Of a stretch of DNA of 64,000 nt, positions 35,670 to 46,890 are shown one piece after another (positions within the stretch are counted from its first letter, which is position 1; each line of letters starts with the position of its first letter). This DNA is from Lichenostomus cassidix. Lineage: Eukaryota; Chordata; Aves; Passeriformes; Meliphagidae. The notes below the pieces were generated by a model. The model saw only the letters and a program-made list of their open reading frames with translations. It had not been told where the DNA came from and ran no database searches. The stretch spans positions 56,308,491 to 56,372,490 of the forward strand of contig CM039182.1 in NCBI GenBank assembly GCA_008360975.2, given 5' to 3'. The translations under genes were made by a program, and so were the position numbers.

Positions 35670-36369
35670 ACTTTGTTCTCAAACCATAAATAGAAAGATG
35701 GGCTATATTTATTATACTTCAGAGAGTATCAATTAGCTAGTAACATTCGATTGTAACCAGATCGATTTGTAAGCCCTTCAATTAATTCCTAAAATTCAAT
35801 CAAACAGCACTGATAATATGGAGTCAGTATCTCATGCATTCTTTTGTTTCCCTTGATACATTTACTGTTGTAAATCTATTCACATTGTTCAGTTTTATTA
35901 CTTGTTCAAACTTAGACAGTCAGTGATCTCTTTATCTGATGGATTAATCAACATTATTTTTCTTCAGACTGCAAAACACTAGGAGAGGATACAGCCATCT
36001 TCTCTTTCTCAGATAAGAAATGTTGAGTTCTTAAGACCTTAGGCTGAGTGATCACCTCCACAAATGTTCCAGACCTTCATCTGGGCTAATGAAAAAGTAG
36101 AAGCACTATTACTTTACTGCAGTATTACTAAAATTGTCTGCTGCCTTCAAGAGATGACCTAAATGTAGCAATTCATCCGCATCAGAGAGCTAAAGATATG
36201 AAGGAATTAGAGGACAAATGACTTAGCACTCAGCATCAGGTGTTCCAAATGCCAAGGGTATGTGCACTGAAAAACCTTCCTTTAGACAAAAAACTGTGGT
36301 TTTGCTTGTGAGGGAAGTGAGGGGAAGAAAACCAGAAAGCCGGTACCCCATGTGCTATCATTACAGGTT
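35670..36369. other. unique sequence
   Basis: About 700 bp with no gene or element recognised. Confidence 0.55.
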
Positions 36370-36570
36370 CTTGTAAAAAGTCCCTCTACAGCTTACTTGT
36401 AGGTCCTCTTTAGGCACTGGAAGGTGGTAAAAGTCTCCCTGGAGACTTTTCTTTTCTAGGCTGAACAACCTCAGTTCTCCCAGCCTGTCTTTATAGGAGA
36501 AGTGCTCCTGCCCTGTGATCATCATCTGCTTTCCTCTGGACTTGCTCCAGCACATCCATGTTCTTTTTCT
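36370..36570 (-). mobile_element. CR1 ORF2 carboxyl-end fragment
   Basis: The minus strand translates with SYKDRLGELRLFSLEKKSLQ, characteristic of the last part of CR1 ORF2. No 3' octamer is seen, so both ends are truncated or too diverged. Confidence 0.75.
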
Positions 36571-39500
36571 GTAGTAATTCAATAACTAATTGCAAGTGAG
36601 TTTGAGAAGCAACCATGGCATGGTAACTAAATACTGCCTATGCCACTGGGAAAAAGTATCAGTTGCTTTTCATCCTGGTTTCCCACAAGATACTTTCATA
36701 GCCTATTCAGCTGGGCTGGTGGATACAAATGTGAATTCTCTGTTGAGGTTGAGTCTTGCTTTTGGTATCTTTGGGTCCTTCATAATGCAATCTAACATAT
36801 TTCTTAATGTGTGCTGAAATTAGATTTTGATTCTGGATTTTCATGTTAAGTTACTGTCAAATTTTAACTTTATTCTGTCCTTGACAGTCTCCAAGACTCC
36901 TTTCGGAACAAGCAAATGGCCTTCCTGGCTGTCAGATTTCTTTATATCTTAGAGTCCTTCATGGACCTTTAGCTTCCTTACTCCATGCATTTGATAAAGA
37001 AGATTGGAGCGTTCATTTTTATATACTGCCAGGAAGGCAACACATAGTTCTTGACCATCAAGAATTTGGCAAGAGTATATTGAGGGAATATATCACATAT
37101 TTGGGAGACCGTATCTTCTCATAATACCTCATTATGAAGATCAATGCAATCTCCAAAATGTCTCCAAAAGCAAGGAGGAAGGGAGAAAAAAAAAAAAGGA
37201 AATTTTCTCTAAATTGGCTGTTACTATGATTGACATTAACCATACACAGCAGAAAGTAGCTTTGCTCAGAAAAACCTCTCTGGGAAAACAGATTTCACAG
37301 ATGGGAAGCCATGGAAGAGAAATTAAATGGATCAACAAATATATCAGAGAAAATCTGTGACAAAAGTAGAAATTAAAGCCAGCTTTGTTACATCCTTGTT
37401 TAAGTGTGAGTTCCTTCTTTCTCTTTATGATTTTCATATCCACAAAATACTCAGTGATATGTTTTAGGAATAGAGTCCAAGATGAACAAATACAAACAGT
37501 AATTTAAAAAACAGTCTTGCTGCTTCTCTTGCTTTGTTCTGATTCCTCCCACTCATCAGTTAAACAAAAATATTTTACAAAAACTTCCAGGAAAGTGACT
37601 TCAAAGAAAGAAGAACTAGTCAGAAACTTCTACAAATAGTCCTTTTGTTTCTTTCAGTTTTTCTGCTTTGTGGGCAATGCTTCTTCCCCATCAAACAAGT
37701 TTGGTTTCCCCATGCAGTCTGCTTTATTTGTATTAAAATTAATATTCAAAGGCAGATTGTATAAGAACTTTAAAATGTTTAAAGTTTGCCTACAGTTTAG
37801 TTGGCATTGATGCAGGCAATTTCTATCTAAACCAGGCTTAACACTGGGATGCATGATAAAGTCAACTGTTAACAGCAGCTTGACAGAGTGCTGCTCACCT
37901 ACAGTGTCTGTATGATCTGAGGACTGACTGCTGAGCCCTGAAACAAACTGTTGCTTATTGAAGATGTGAATGACCTCAGCTATCGGGCCCTACTGCCAGA
38001 CTCTATGGCTATCCTTGCAGAGCTGGCAGGAGCTGATGTTGGCTTGCTCTCCACTCTTCTCCAGGCCAGACAGCACCCCATTTCCCTGGTAGTTTGTGTA
38101 ATGAAGTAAAATATGAAAGGATGCAGGTAAGTGCATCACAAATTCCCCTCTGCTGTTCTTTTACCTTGGATGTGACCCATAGCTGAGTTTCAGACAGTCA
38201 GCCTGAGCAATTGGTACTTTCAACCATTGCAGTCAGACTGTGCATAGCCCATCTAGAATGACCCTTGGCCCAGATCAGTTTTGAACTTAAGGATAAAAGG
38301 CAGACGTTTGTTAACTTGTTCTTTTCCCTTTATAAACCATTGGGAGTTTATAAGCTGCAATAAAATTGAGATGAATATGTGTAAAGAAATCCAAAATCCT
38401 GCATTCTGTAAGATACTATTGTTGGAAATCATATAAATTTCCTAATTAATTGTTTTAATTATATTTTCTAATTAATTTTTTAATTTAATCATAAGCAGTG
38501 CAATTTTCCACTCTGTCATATGCCACAGTAGCCAGCATTAAATCTTTGTCATAGGCTGCTACTGTGAGAACACACTTTGGGAAAATGACTGAAACTTTAG
38601 GTTTTGCTTAAACAACTGTAGTCAAATTTTATATGCTTCAATGAACAAAGCCTGTGAGAGAGATATATTGCTGAAACTGGACACAAGGAATGCTGAATTT
38701 ATAGACCACAAGCAAAGATGAAGAAGATCTGGAGATGAAGAAGAAACTAACAAAGGCAATTCAGAAATTTTAAAGAAAACCTCTCTATCTGGAAGAAATA
38801 TAATAAACAGAGTGAAAATGTGCACTCATTAGAACGAGAAGAAGAAATCAATAACCAACAGAAGGTAGAATACTAATTAATGAAGATACCTATGTAATTT
38901 ATAGAAAATGAACATAAATTTTTTTGTTTGATAAAATGTATAATTAGTGAAAAGCTTTGAAAGTGTAACTGCATGTTTGGGAGAGTATGCCCTTGCATAC
39001 GCGGCACTGAAATAGAGAAATGCCTGCTTTCTAATATTAAAAATAGTTTTAGAGTGTTTGATTTATCCTGATGTTTTTGGCAACACTATTATTACCTTCT
39101 ACTAATAAAAACTAATCAGAGTAAACATGACACTTTAAATTACATAGCTTATCTGAGGTCTGAAGCTTACCAAAATATATTTAAATTATTAAAAATATTC
39201 AAGTGGTAACTTTTTTAACCTTTTTGTTTTCTGATGTTTATCAAAATTTAATATCAAATAAACTATGAGATTTAGATTAAATAAGATCTTCAGTTATCTT
39301 CTCAATAACAGTAAGGGGAAAAATAATTCAAAAAACTACAAATAGAGTAAAAGAATATTCTAAAAGTATAAATAATAATATTTGCTTGTTTGCTAGTTTC
39401 AGTTGAGACTAGAATTGGTCATTTATTTTACTTTGATTCAAAACAGTGGTTTTCCAAATAAGGTCCACAGATCTTTGGTAATGTCCAGGTTATTTCTACT

Positions 39501-40990
39501 AGGCTTCAATAAAAAATGATAAAAATCATAAATAGGGTTAGATTAGCCTTTTAGGAGTCTGTACTCACAGGAAATTTGCAATCATGTGACTGATTGACTA
39601 AGGACTGAAACTAACTCTCTGGAACTGGTGCTGGAGAATTGTAGCTTTTCTCCCAAAGGGGGCAGAAGTATGGGAGAGTTTTTGGAGGTGCACATAAGAC
39701 CTGAGGGGAGACCAATAACTGATGTTTGATGATTTCTCATGTTGAAATTACGATAATGTTACAGAATTTGAAGATAGTACTGCAATATATATTGACAAAA
39801 CAAGAGTGGTTCTGATTTTCATCTGACTTACATTATCACTCTAATTCCATGAAGTACCACATTTTCTTCTGGTTTACAGACTGTTGGTAAGGCAGCAGTT
39901 TAGCTCACTCAGTGAAATGAATATTGATTATACATTGAGATTTTTGTTATTTGAGCGTATATTCTATGCTCCTTTGGCCAGTGACTTATAGTTCTTTGGG
40001 AGAAAGAATATATTTGTAGAGTCCACCATGTTTATAGATATTACCAATGAAGACACTTTGTTCTTATACATCTCCTTGATCTACTTTGCCATAAATGACG
40101 AAATTGTATTTTGCTTATACACCAGATATTAAAAACAGGTTGTTGATTTGTTCTTGCTGCAGCATGTTATCACTTCCTTTGTCAATTTCCACTTCCTTCA
40201 AATAATGTCACAATTTTATGAATCTTTCTTTGTGACTAATTTTCTTAAACCAACAATTTTTGCTACTTTCCTCTGAACTATATCTTTCTTAAATGTGTAC
40301 TGTCCCAACTTGGATGCTGGGTTCCTGCTGTCACATTACTTCTGCACAAATAACTTTGCATCCATCTTTTAAGATGTCTATAACTATGATGAGGTTTTGT
40401 AGGATGTTTTACTCCTGTTTAGCTTCTGATCATGCACAATAACACATAATCCTTTCCTGCAGAAATGATACCTAATTTCTTATTTTCTCTTCTGTATTCG
40501 GGTAAATATTGTCATAATGCAATATTTTATTTTTTCATCTTTTGTTTTGCAATTGTCATACCAAACTGATAGAAAAACTTTGAATTGTCTAAAAGTAGGC
40601 TATTTTCCCTAAAAATATGAACAAATGTATTATTGCAGTTCAGCTTTGGCAGCAACTGACTGCAGTTACATTCACCATATTTCTTGCTATAATAAAAAAG
40701 TACAGATTATCTAATTATCTACAATCAATACAAATAATTCTTGTGAAACAGAACAGAATCAGCTGTGTCTAAAAGCCTATTTTTCATTTTAATGAGAATA
40801 CAATGGAAAATAAATAAAACTCAGTCTTTCTCTCCATGACTTTCAGAAAGAGGAGCTCCTAAATGTAATTAAAGTAGCCCTACAGATTTAACTAGAAAGG
40901 CTAAAACAGACTCATGTGGTCCTTTCCCCAGCTGGAGGAAAAAAGGGATAAAACTACTACATCTCTTGAGGGAGCAGAATGAGGATGAGG
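36571..40990. other. unique AT-rich sequence
   Basis: About 4.4 kb with no gene, RNA or recognisable mobile element. Open frames are all short. Confidence 0.6.
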
Positions 40991-40995
40991 ATGGT

Positions 40996-41210
40996 TGTCG
41001 GTGATTGATGTGGGAACTCAGCCTGGTTCGTGCAAAGCCCACTTTATTGTACAGGGCATGTCTTTTTATACTGTTACCAACTATAGCAATACATTGTTTT
41101 AGCAAGTAGCTGGAGCCCAGGTATGAGACTCAGCATTGTCAGAAACCTCTCAGCTGAGGCATGCCTCATGCAAATCTAACCTTCCAGAATAATTTTTTGT
41201 CCTCTCACAA
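40996..41210 (-). mobile_element. probable alpharetrovirus-like LTR remnant
   Basis: Read on the minus strand, GTATAAAAAG (TATA box, 41062-41071) is followed about 20 bp later by CAATAAAGTGGGC (polyadenylation signal, 41043-41048). A short U5 then ends CACCGACA at 40996. A TATA box this close to AATAAA means the signal lies just before or within a short R region, the layout of avian alpharetroviral LTRs. The 5' end (plus 41210, CTCTCACA) is tentative, and no target duplication was found. Confidence 0.6.
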
Positions 41211-42317
41211 GTCTGAGAAAATACAAAAAGCAATTATTCAAAGATTTAGAGCCTGCAGAAATGTGTATAAACTCACTAGTTTTCCGAAGAAGTAAGTTAC
41301 ATTCTTGGTCCACAAGCCATCACTTTATAGCATGTCATGCCCCTTTCCGATGGACTCTAGCAAAAAACCAAAATATTACTAGACTTTTCATGCATGGACA
41401 AGACTTTACGTTTGTCACTGGCCCCATTTTTGGAAACAGCTGAGCTGTTTTTCCTTAAAATTTCAAAGAAAGGTCATCCCAAGGCTAAGGCTCAGCTTGA
41501 AAATTTTCAGTTGAAGAGATTTAAGTTTTACAACTGAAAGCTCAATATAAAAATATTGAGTATCAGACAATTCTAGCATATATTACTAATCTTTTATATA
41601 TGCATTTTTCCACATGCAGATGGAACATCTGTAAAGTGCTCAGTTACTAACCCCTGATGAAACCACTTCAAGTGTTACCTTCTGTTTAGCAGAGCATGCT
41701 TAGACAACTGCTAAGCAATTGAGAACTCATCAACATGTACAGTATTTGCCAGTGCTTTTCAGTACTTTTTTGATGCAAAATGGTAAAAGTAGCAGTTTAA
41801 AGAAGTACACTTATTTTCTTCAACTGGACTTTGGGGTAGTTTAATGAATATTACTGTCACAGTTCAGAGAGATTTGATTAAACACATATAGTTGAAGAGT
41901 GTATGAATACATGTAGAGGGCTGTGTTAAATGATTAATCGTTGCTTGTTATGCTTCAGGAAATGATCTGTTTTAGACTGGGAAAGATGTAAATTAACCCT
42001 GGTATAACTACTTTTATTTTTCCTTCCCCAAAAGAGAACCTTGGAAGTGGAGGAGGTATTTCATAAGAAATGCAAATTTCAGTGTAAAACATTAATTTCT
42101 ATATCAGTCAGGGAATAAGAGAAAATTGTCACGCCCCTATGGTTTTCCGCATTTATACTGAATTAAGATGACCTGATTTTTTAAAATGAATTTTTAGCCT
42201 TTTAAAGTACTGTAAAGAAGCACACACAAAAGTCCTACACTTTATATTCACTATGAAGTCTCTTGGTCAAAATTAGAAGAGAAAAAGAACTACATACTTA
42301 TCCAGAGTGCTGTATAA
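41211..42317. other. unique sequence
   Basis: About 1.1 kb without a supported feature. Confidence 0.55.
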
Positions 42318-42322
42318 TAAAG

Positions 42323-42790
42323 TGTCTTGGTTTGAAAACAAACCAGTGGGAGATCACAAGTCAAGATTGAAATTAAAAATAAGTGAAATAATACAAGGAA
42401 AAAGCACTGACAAAGTCAGATACAACCTAACACCCTGTTAGGGTGGTAGTAGCAGTCCAAACTGAAGTAGTCCAGTTGAAGCGGTGATCCTGTGAAGGTC
42501 TAGTCTCCAGCTGAAGGTCCAGTGGTAGCTCTGGTCCTCTGGGAACCCAGTAGACAGGGCCAGCTCAGGCAGTTCCAGGGCCAGGTTATATTCAGGTGGG
42601 AACACCTGGCTCCTCCCTCCTGGGCAGAGCATCTCACAATGGGATGAGATAAATCCATGAGTCACACGGTGGGTCCCTGATGGCCCACTGCCTGTCATGC
42701 GGGGTGGGTCATTAGCAGGTGATAACAGCTAATGGCCCATAGCTGGTGGTAATAGAATACTTAACTACATCTATATTGCAACCCAGGACA
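42323..42790. mobile_element. solo ERV LTR, TGTCTTGG family, 5-bp TSD
   Basis: Starts TGTCTTGGTTTGAAAAC, ends CAACCCAGGACA (468 bp), and has the exact duplication TAAAG at 42318-42322 and 42791-42795. It serves as the intact reference for the gapped copy at 28674-29764. A minus-strand frame of 86 residues across it is not a gene, since a matching frame in the sister copy is simply shared LTR sequence. Confidence 0.9.
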
Positions 42791-42795
42791 TAAAG

Positions 42796-43858
42796 GAAAA
42801 ATTAGCAAATTTTCAGCATTCATACATTCAGGTTATCTTTAAATCTTTAAAACTACAATGGTTTTGGTCCCTTAACTTTAATAGCAATCTCAGTTTTAGC
42901 CATTTGTGGTTCTGCCTGTTATTTTGCAGCGTTTGCAAACCAGGGAACTCACTGATCAGAAAGGGCTTTAAACTTTTCTGCTGCGATGCTATCATAGCAG
43001 TCATAACAACTGCTGAACTGGTGGAATATTTGAACTTTATTGTGCTAGGCCTTTATTCTGAAAACATATTTACATTACATTTACACACATCCTTAATAGT
43101 CCTGTTAGGTCAGTGCTTAAAGGATACGCTTTACTTTACTTTATAAGTAGTCCCACTGCACACATTCTCACAGGTTTAAGGTCTGAAGCAGTAAAAGACC
43201 CTTTGTAGGTGCTACTTAGCCCATTTTCAAACTTGATTTGAACAGGATAGGAGCCCTGGTCATGAGAACATGAACTGCAAAAATCAAGTCAATGTAAAAT
43301 GTTTTACTTAAAATTTTAATTTTGTAGTTGCAGGCTTACTGGAAGTGGTGTAAAACAAAAGGGAACGGGGGGAAATGGGTTTTGAAATCAAGAAGTTACA
43401 AAACCAGAAGAACTATGATAAATTTTATTTTTTTAAAAACCTGCTGGGTGATTCATAGCAAAAAAAAAAAAAAAAAAAAAAAAGTATGGTCAGAATGCAC
43501 CCTAGTTGAGAACTTGAAAAGTTGCTGTTGTATCATTACTCTTAATCAACATGATACAACAATCAATTGGCAGTGCAAAAATTATAAATCATTCACATAT
43601 CAGGGTTCCATCAATGTAAGAGTTTCTTCCGTCTAAACATTTGCATAACATGCTATAATTTAATCCTTGCACACCAAATAGAGCAATTTTAAATGAGAGC
43701 AAGCTACAAATACTATGCCTTGAGCATTTGTGTGAGTAAGGAGAAGTGGAAAAAGCACTAAGTCTAATACACAAAATCAAGCATTTTAATTATTGATATA
43801 AATTAGGACAAAAGAATCAGCTTCTTCACCCATGTGTACAGAGAATTTGAGAAATTTC
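42796..43858. other. unique sequence with a 24-A run
   Basis: No gene recognised. A run of 24 A at 43460-43483 is not preceded by any sequence I can match to a retrotransposed gene or SINE. Confidence 0.55.
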
Positions 43859-44832
43859 TGTAGCGAAGGTTGTCACTTTCTGCTGTAAAAGGGGGAGTCG
43901 GGAAGGATTCATTTTAATACATTTCTCGGATAAAAAATAAAGCGCAAATGCTGCAACATTATATCTGAGAACTGTTTATTGATAAAGAAGGGTAAGTGTT
44001 CCTACCAAAGGGGGACAGAAAAAGGAACAAAGAGGGGAAAAGGGAGACGGAGAGAGAGAGGATACCAGACAGATCGTTACCGCTGAACCCCGGGTGCCCC
44101 GTCGGCGAGGGTTTGGCAGATCAAGCGAGGATTTGGCAGATGAAGTGTGTGCACTGCAAGCTGCGAGGAGTCTGCATGGCTCCCGTGGCAGGCTGGGTGT
44201 GATTTCCAAACAGCAGCAGCTGCGTGTTCCTTCCATGGGTGAAGAACAGGAACAGGACTTGAGGAGCAGCTGCAGGCGGTCAGAGTCGGAGCACGGTGAC
44301 TGCGGACGACGACGGCTGCAGGGCTGCTGCGGAACACACGGCGGCTGGGTGCAGGCAGGGTGCAGGCGGTGGCAGCTCCGGGCTGGGTGCAGGCAAGTTG
44401 CAAGGTGGTAGCAGCTCCGGGCAGGACAGGAGCAGACAGAACAGACAGCCAGGGAAGGAGCAGGATTGCAGGGGGGAAAAATGGGAAGGCCAGGGAGAGG
44501 GCAGAGCTAACCCTCCAGGCAAACCCCCACTCCCTCCAAGAAACCCAAAGAAAATGGCCCCCCAGTCGTGTCGCAATTAGCTACTTTTACGTGCTTGGCC
44601 CTCCTATAGCGTGACTTACTGCGCACTTTTTCCGCGCATTTTTTCCCGGGCATCCGGGGATCTGACCCACCAGCAAGGGGAGGTCACATGCAGTCCAGCA
44701 GTGGGAGCTTTCTCTCTCCTGATTGGCTGCCAGGCAAAATCTCTTGGGCGACAGAACTCCCAGCGCGTATACATACCCTGAAGTGATTTTTTCACCTCAT
44801 GTATAACATAAAACTCAGATTGGTCTCTCACA
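43859..44832 (-). mobile_element. GC-rich ERV LTR, minus orientation
   Basis: On the minus strand it starts TGTGAGAGACCAATCTG and ends CAACCTTCGCTACA (974 bp, TG...CA). Near its 3' end it has ATCAATAAACAG, a polyadenylation signal at about 43975-43980. The middle (44090-44560) is strongly GC- and CpG-rich, unlike the surroundings. It contains a 38-bp tandem pair (about 44343-44420) built on CTGGGTGCAGGCA and CAGCTCCGG. No matching target duplication was found, so boundaries are tentative. Overlapping frames on both strands here are low-complexity and not convincing proteins. Confidence 0.65.
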
Positions 44833-45657
44833 GTGGTGTTTTGGTTTGGTGACTAAAATAACTGGAGACTAAAACAACTGGAGACCAGGGAAGCTATACA
44901 GGGAGCTACCTACATGATCATAGGCAGTGTCATTAAAACTCAGCTAAGAGTATCAAGATGTAGTTCATGCTTTCATCCTCCCAGGAAAATGCTTTGATCA
45001 CCAGTTTATGACAAAACAGATCTCTCAAACTCTTCTGTTGAACTACCACACTGAAAAAATAACTAAACATTTGGTGTAGCAGGAGCTTGCTCAAGTAATG
45101 TGTTGGGTCATTCATTCTCTGACTATGTGGGTTAGCAGTTGCTTTTTCCTTAAAACTGTTTCAGCCAACATTTTCTTGTGTGTGGGCCATTATCAACTCT
45201 CTCCATTTTTCTTCATCATTCTGTTCTGAAGTAAAATATTTCCACTGACAAAAAAAGATTTGTGAGTGATAGTTGGCTTTACTTAATTGTACTTTGTATC
45301 TCTTCAGTGATTTTCAGAGTGTATTATGTGTTTGTTTATTGTTCTAATAAATCATGTTGACTCTAATCCATGAGACTGGGCACATGTGTCTGTGCAAAAT
45401 AAATTGGTGGAAAATTTTCCATGAAGTTCACTGTGCAATGCTTTGGACATATTTCTAGAATTCAGATAATCCCTGTTGCCATGAATCTCTTCTGTACCTC
45501 TGTCTACCTTTTTCCTGTCCTCATCAACGTGTTTTGATTTGTGTTAGGGTCTTGTCATGCAAACTGAGAAAGGAGTGGTCAAATAGAAAACCTAAATCTA
45601 TTTGCACTTCAACCATTCTTGTTTCTTTGAGCTTTTGCCCCTTCCACCAGCATGGTG
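44833..45657. other. unique sequence
   Basis: About 800 bp without a supported gene or element. Confidence 0.5.
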
Positions 45658-45663
45658 CCCATC

Positions 45664-46545
45664 TGTTGCAGAATAAGGCTTGTGCCAGGTGCGAGCAAGG
45701 CCAGTGTTAGCTGAACAGGCTGCAGCAGTGCCCTGGGAAAGTGCCGTGAGAAAGGTGCCCAGGAGGCGCAGCAGTGTCCTTGAGCTCTAGAAAGGTACCA
45801 TGAGAAGAATGAGGAGGAACCTTGAGAAGAATGAGGGGAGAACCCTGAGAGTTTGAGAATGGAATGCAATAGAATGCAAATAGTTGTGGCTTCTTGCTTT
45901 CGAGTTCAGGCGGCACGCCCCGAAGCCACACAGAAGCTCACTGACCGGTGTGCAGAGTCCCTGGGGGACAGAGGCAGGCAGGAAACGAGGTGGGACAGAA
46001 GAATGTACGACACGCAGTCTGCAGGCTTCCAGGGATTTATTTGAGGGTCTTTGGGTGATGGTCCAAGGATGGCGAGAAGGGATGGAGAGACGGGGACAGG
46101 CTGAGGACTGGAAGTCCGCAGGCTGCGAGCCCCAAACAGCCAGTAACAAAGGGTTATGTGGGGAAGGAAAAGGGGAGTGGTTTGGTGCACAGACCAACCG
46201 GGACAGTCAGAGGTAAGAGGGACAGGGACACAAACCCATAGTTACATGATAGGGGACGGTACAGAATTCAAATGAAACAATGATACACAACTCAAGAGGG
46301 AACAAAGGAGAAGTCTCTAGAAATTATTTCTTCAACCACAGGGCTCATGGTTGGTCTGTCACAGGCCCCTGCAGCTGGTCTCTTGGGCACTAGAACTTGC
46401 AGGCATGCACCGCAACAAATAGTAACTTTTAGTAGTAAGCATAAGCACGTGTAACACCACATAAGCCACACATACTGTGAAATGAATGGAGCTTGCTTAT
46501 ATCTCATATTGAGCATGCTTGCTTGCTTCCTCTCGCCTTCTAACA
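45664..46545 (+). mobile_element. old solo LTR of the TGTTGGAAAAC family, interrupted
   Basis: Starts TGTTGCAGAATAAGG with an alignable GTGTTAGCTGAACAGGC block. It ends with GGAGCTTGCTTATATCTCAT, CCTCTCGCC and TAACA. The exact 6-bp duplication CCCATC at 45658-45663 and 46546-46551 proves both edges. Removing the nested LTR and one copy of its duplication leaves 343 bp, close to the 355-373 bp of the family. It is clearly more diverged than the other members. Confidence 0.85.
45885..46417 (-). mobile_element. nested solo LTR, 6-bp TSD (sister of 2540-3122)
   Basis: On the minus strand it starts TGTTGCGGTGCATGCC and ends CAAGAAGCCACA (533 bp). The exact 6-bp duplication AATAGT (plus strand) is at 45879-45884 and 46418-46423. 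CTCAAATAAATCCC is the polyadenylation signal. It is inserted in the older LTR at 45664-46545. Frames of 94-136 residues on the minus strand mirror those in the sister LTR and are not genes. Confidence 0.9.
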
Positions 46546-46551
46546 CCCATC

Positions 46552-46890
46552 CAGGGCTGAAGGCTGATAACAGTTCTGGCCTTGTGGATTGCCTTAATCT
46601 TATCAAGATAAAAGGGGGCAAAAGGAATCCTTTTGCCATTGAGCTCAAGAAATTGCTAGTAATATTAATGACTTATGAGAAGTAATTTGTATAACCACTC
46701 CTATCCTGGGGAATGTAATGAATATTCATGAATTTTACCTGTAACACTGTGCCTTTGGAGGTACTGGTGTGTGTGTTTGGTGGAAACAATTCCCCTTCAC
46801 CTGGTGCATTGAATAAAGCAAATACTCACTTCTCTGACTTGGTCTCTGAAGTGTCTCTGGGTTTGATTGGGGCGAATCAAAACCAATAGT
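46552..46890 (+). mobile_element. possible LTR remnant with polyadenylation signal
   Basis: The stretch includes GCATTGAATAAAGC followed by a CT-rich U5-like block (CACTTCTCTGACTTGGTCTC) and GATTGGGGCGAATC. This resembles the R-U5 of an LTR, but no ends or duplication could be fixed and no second copy exists in the window. Confidence 0.4.

Noticed and set aside
35213..35689. 158-codon frame
   Set aside because: It lies in the Pro/Ser/Leu-rich reading of a pyrimidine-rich LTR bounded by TAAGTT duplications.
43460..43483. 24-A run as a possible retrogene or SINE tail
   Set aside because: No recognisable gene or SINE precedes it and no flanking duplication was found; CR1 does not end in poly(A).
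44077..44580. Several overlapping frames of 84-108 residues on both strands
   Set aside because: They are Gly/Arg/Gln- or Pro/Ser-rich translations of a GC-rich tandem-repeat LTR, open on both strands because of composition.
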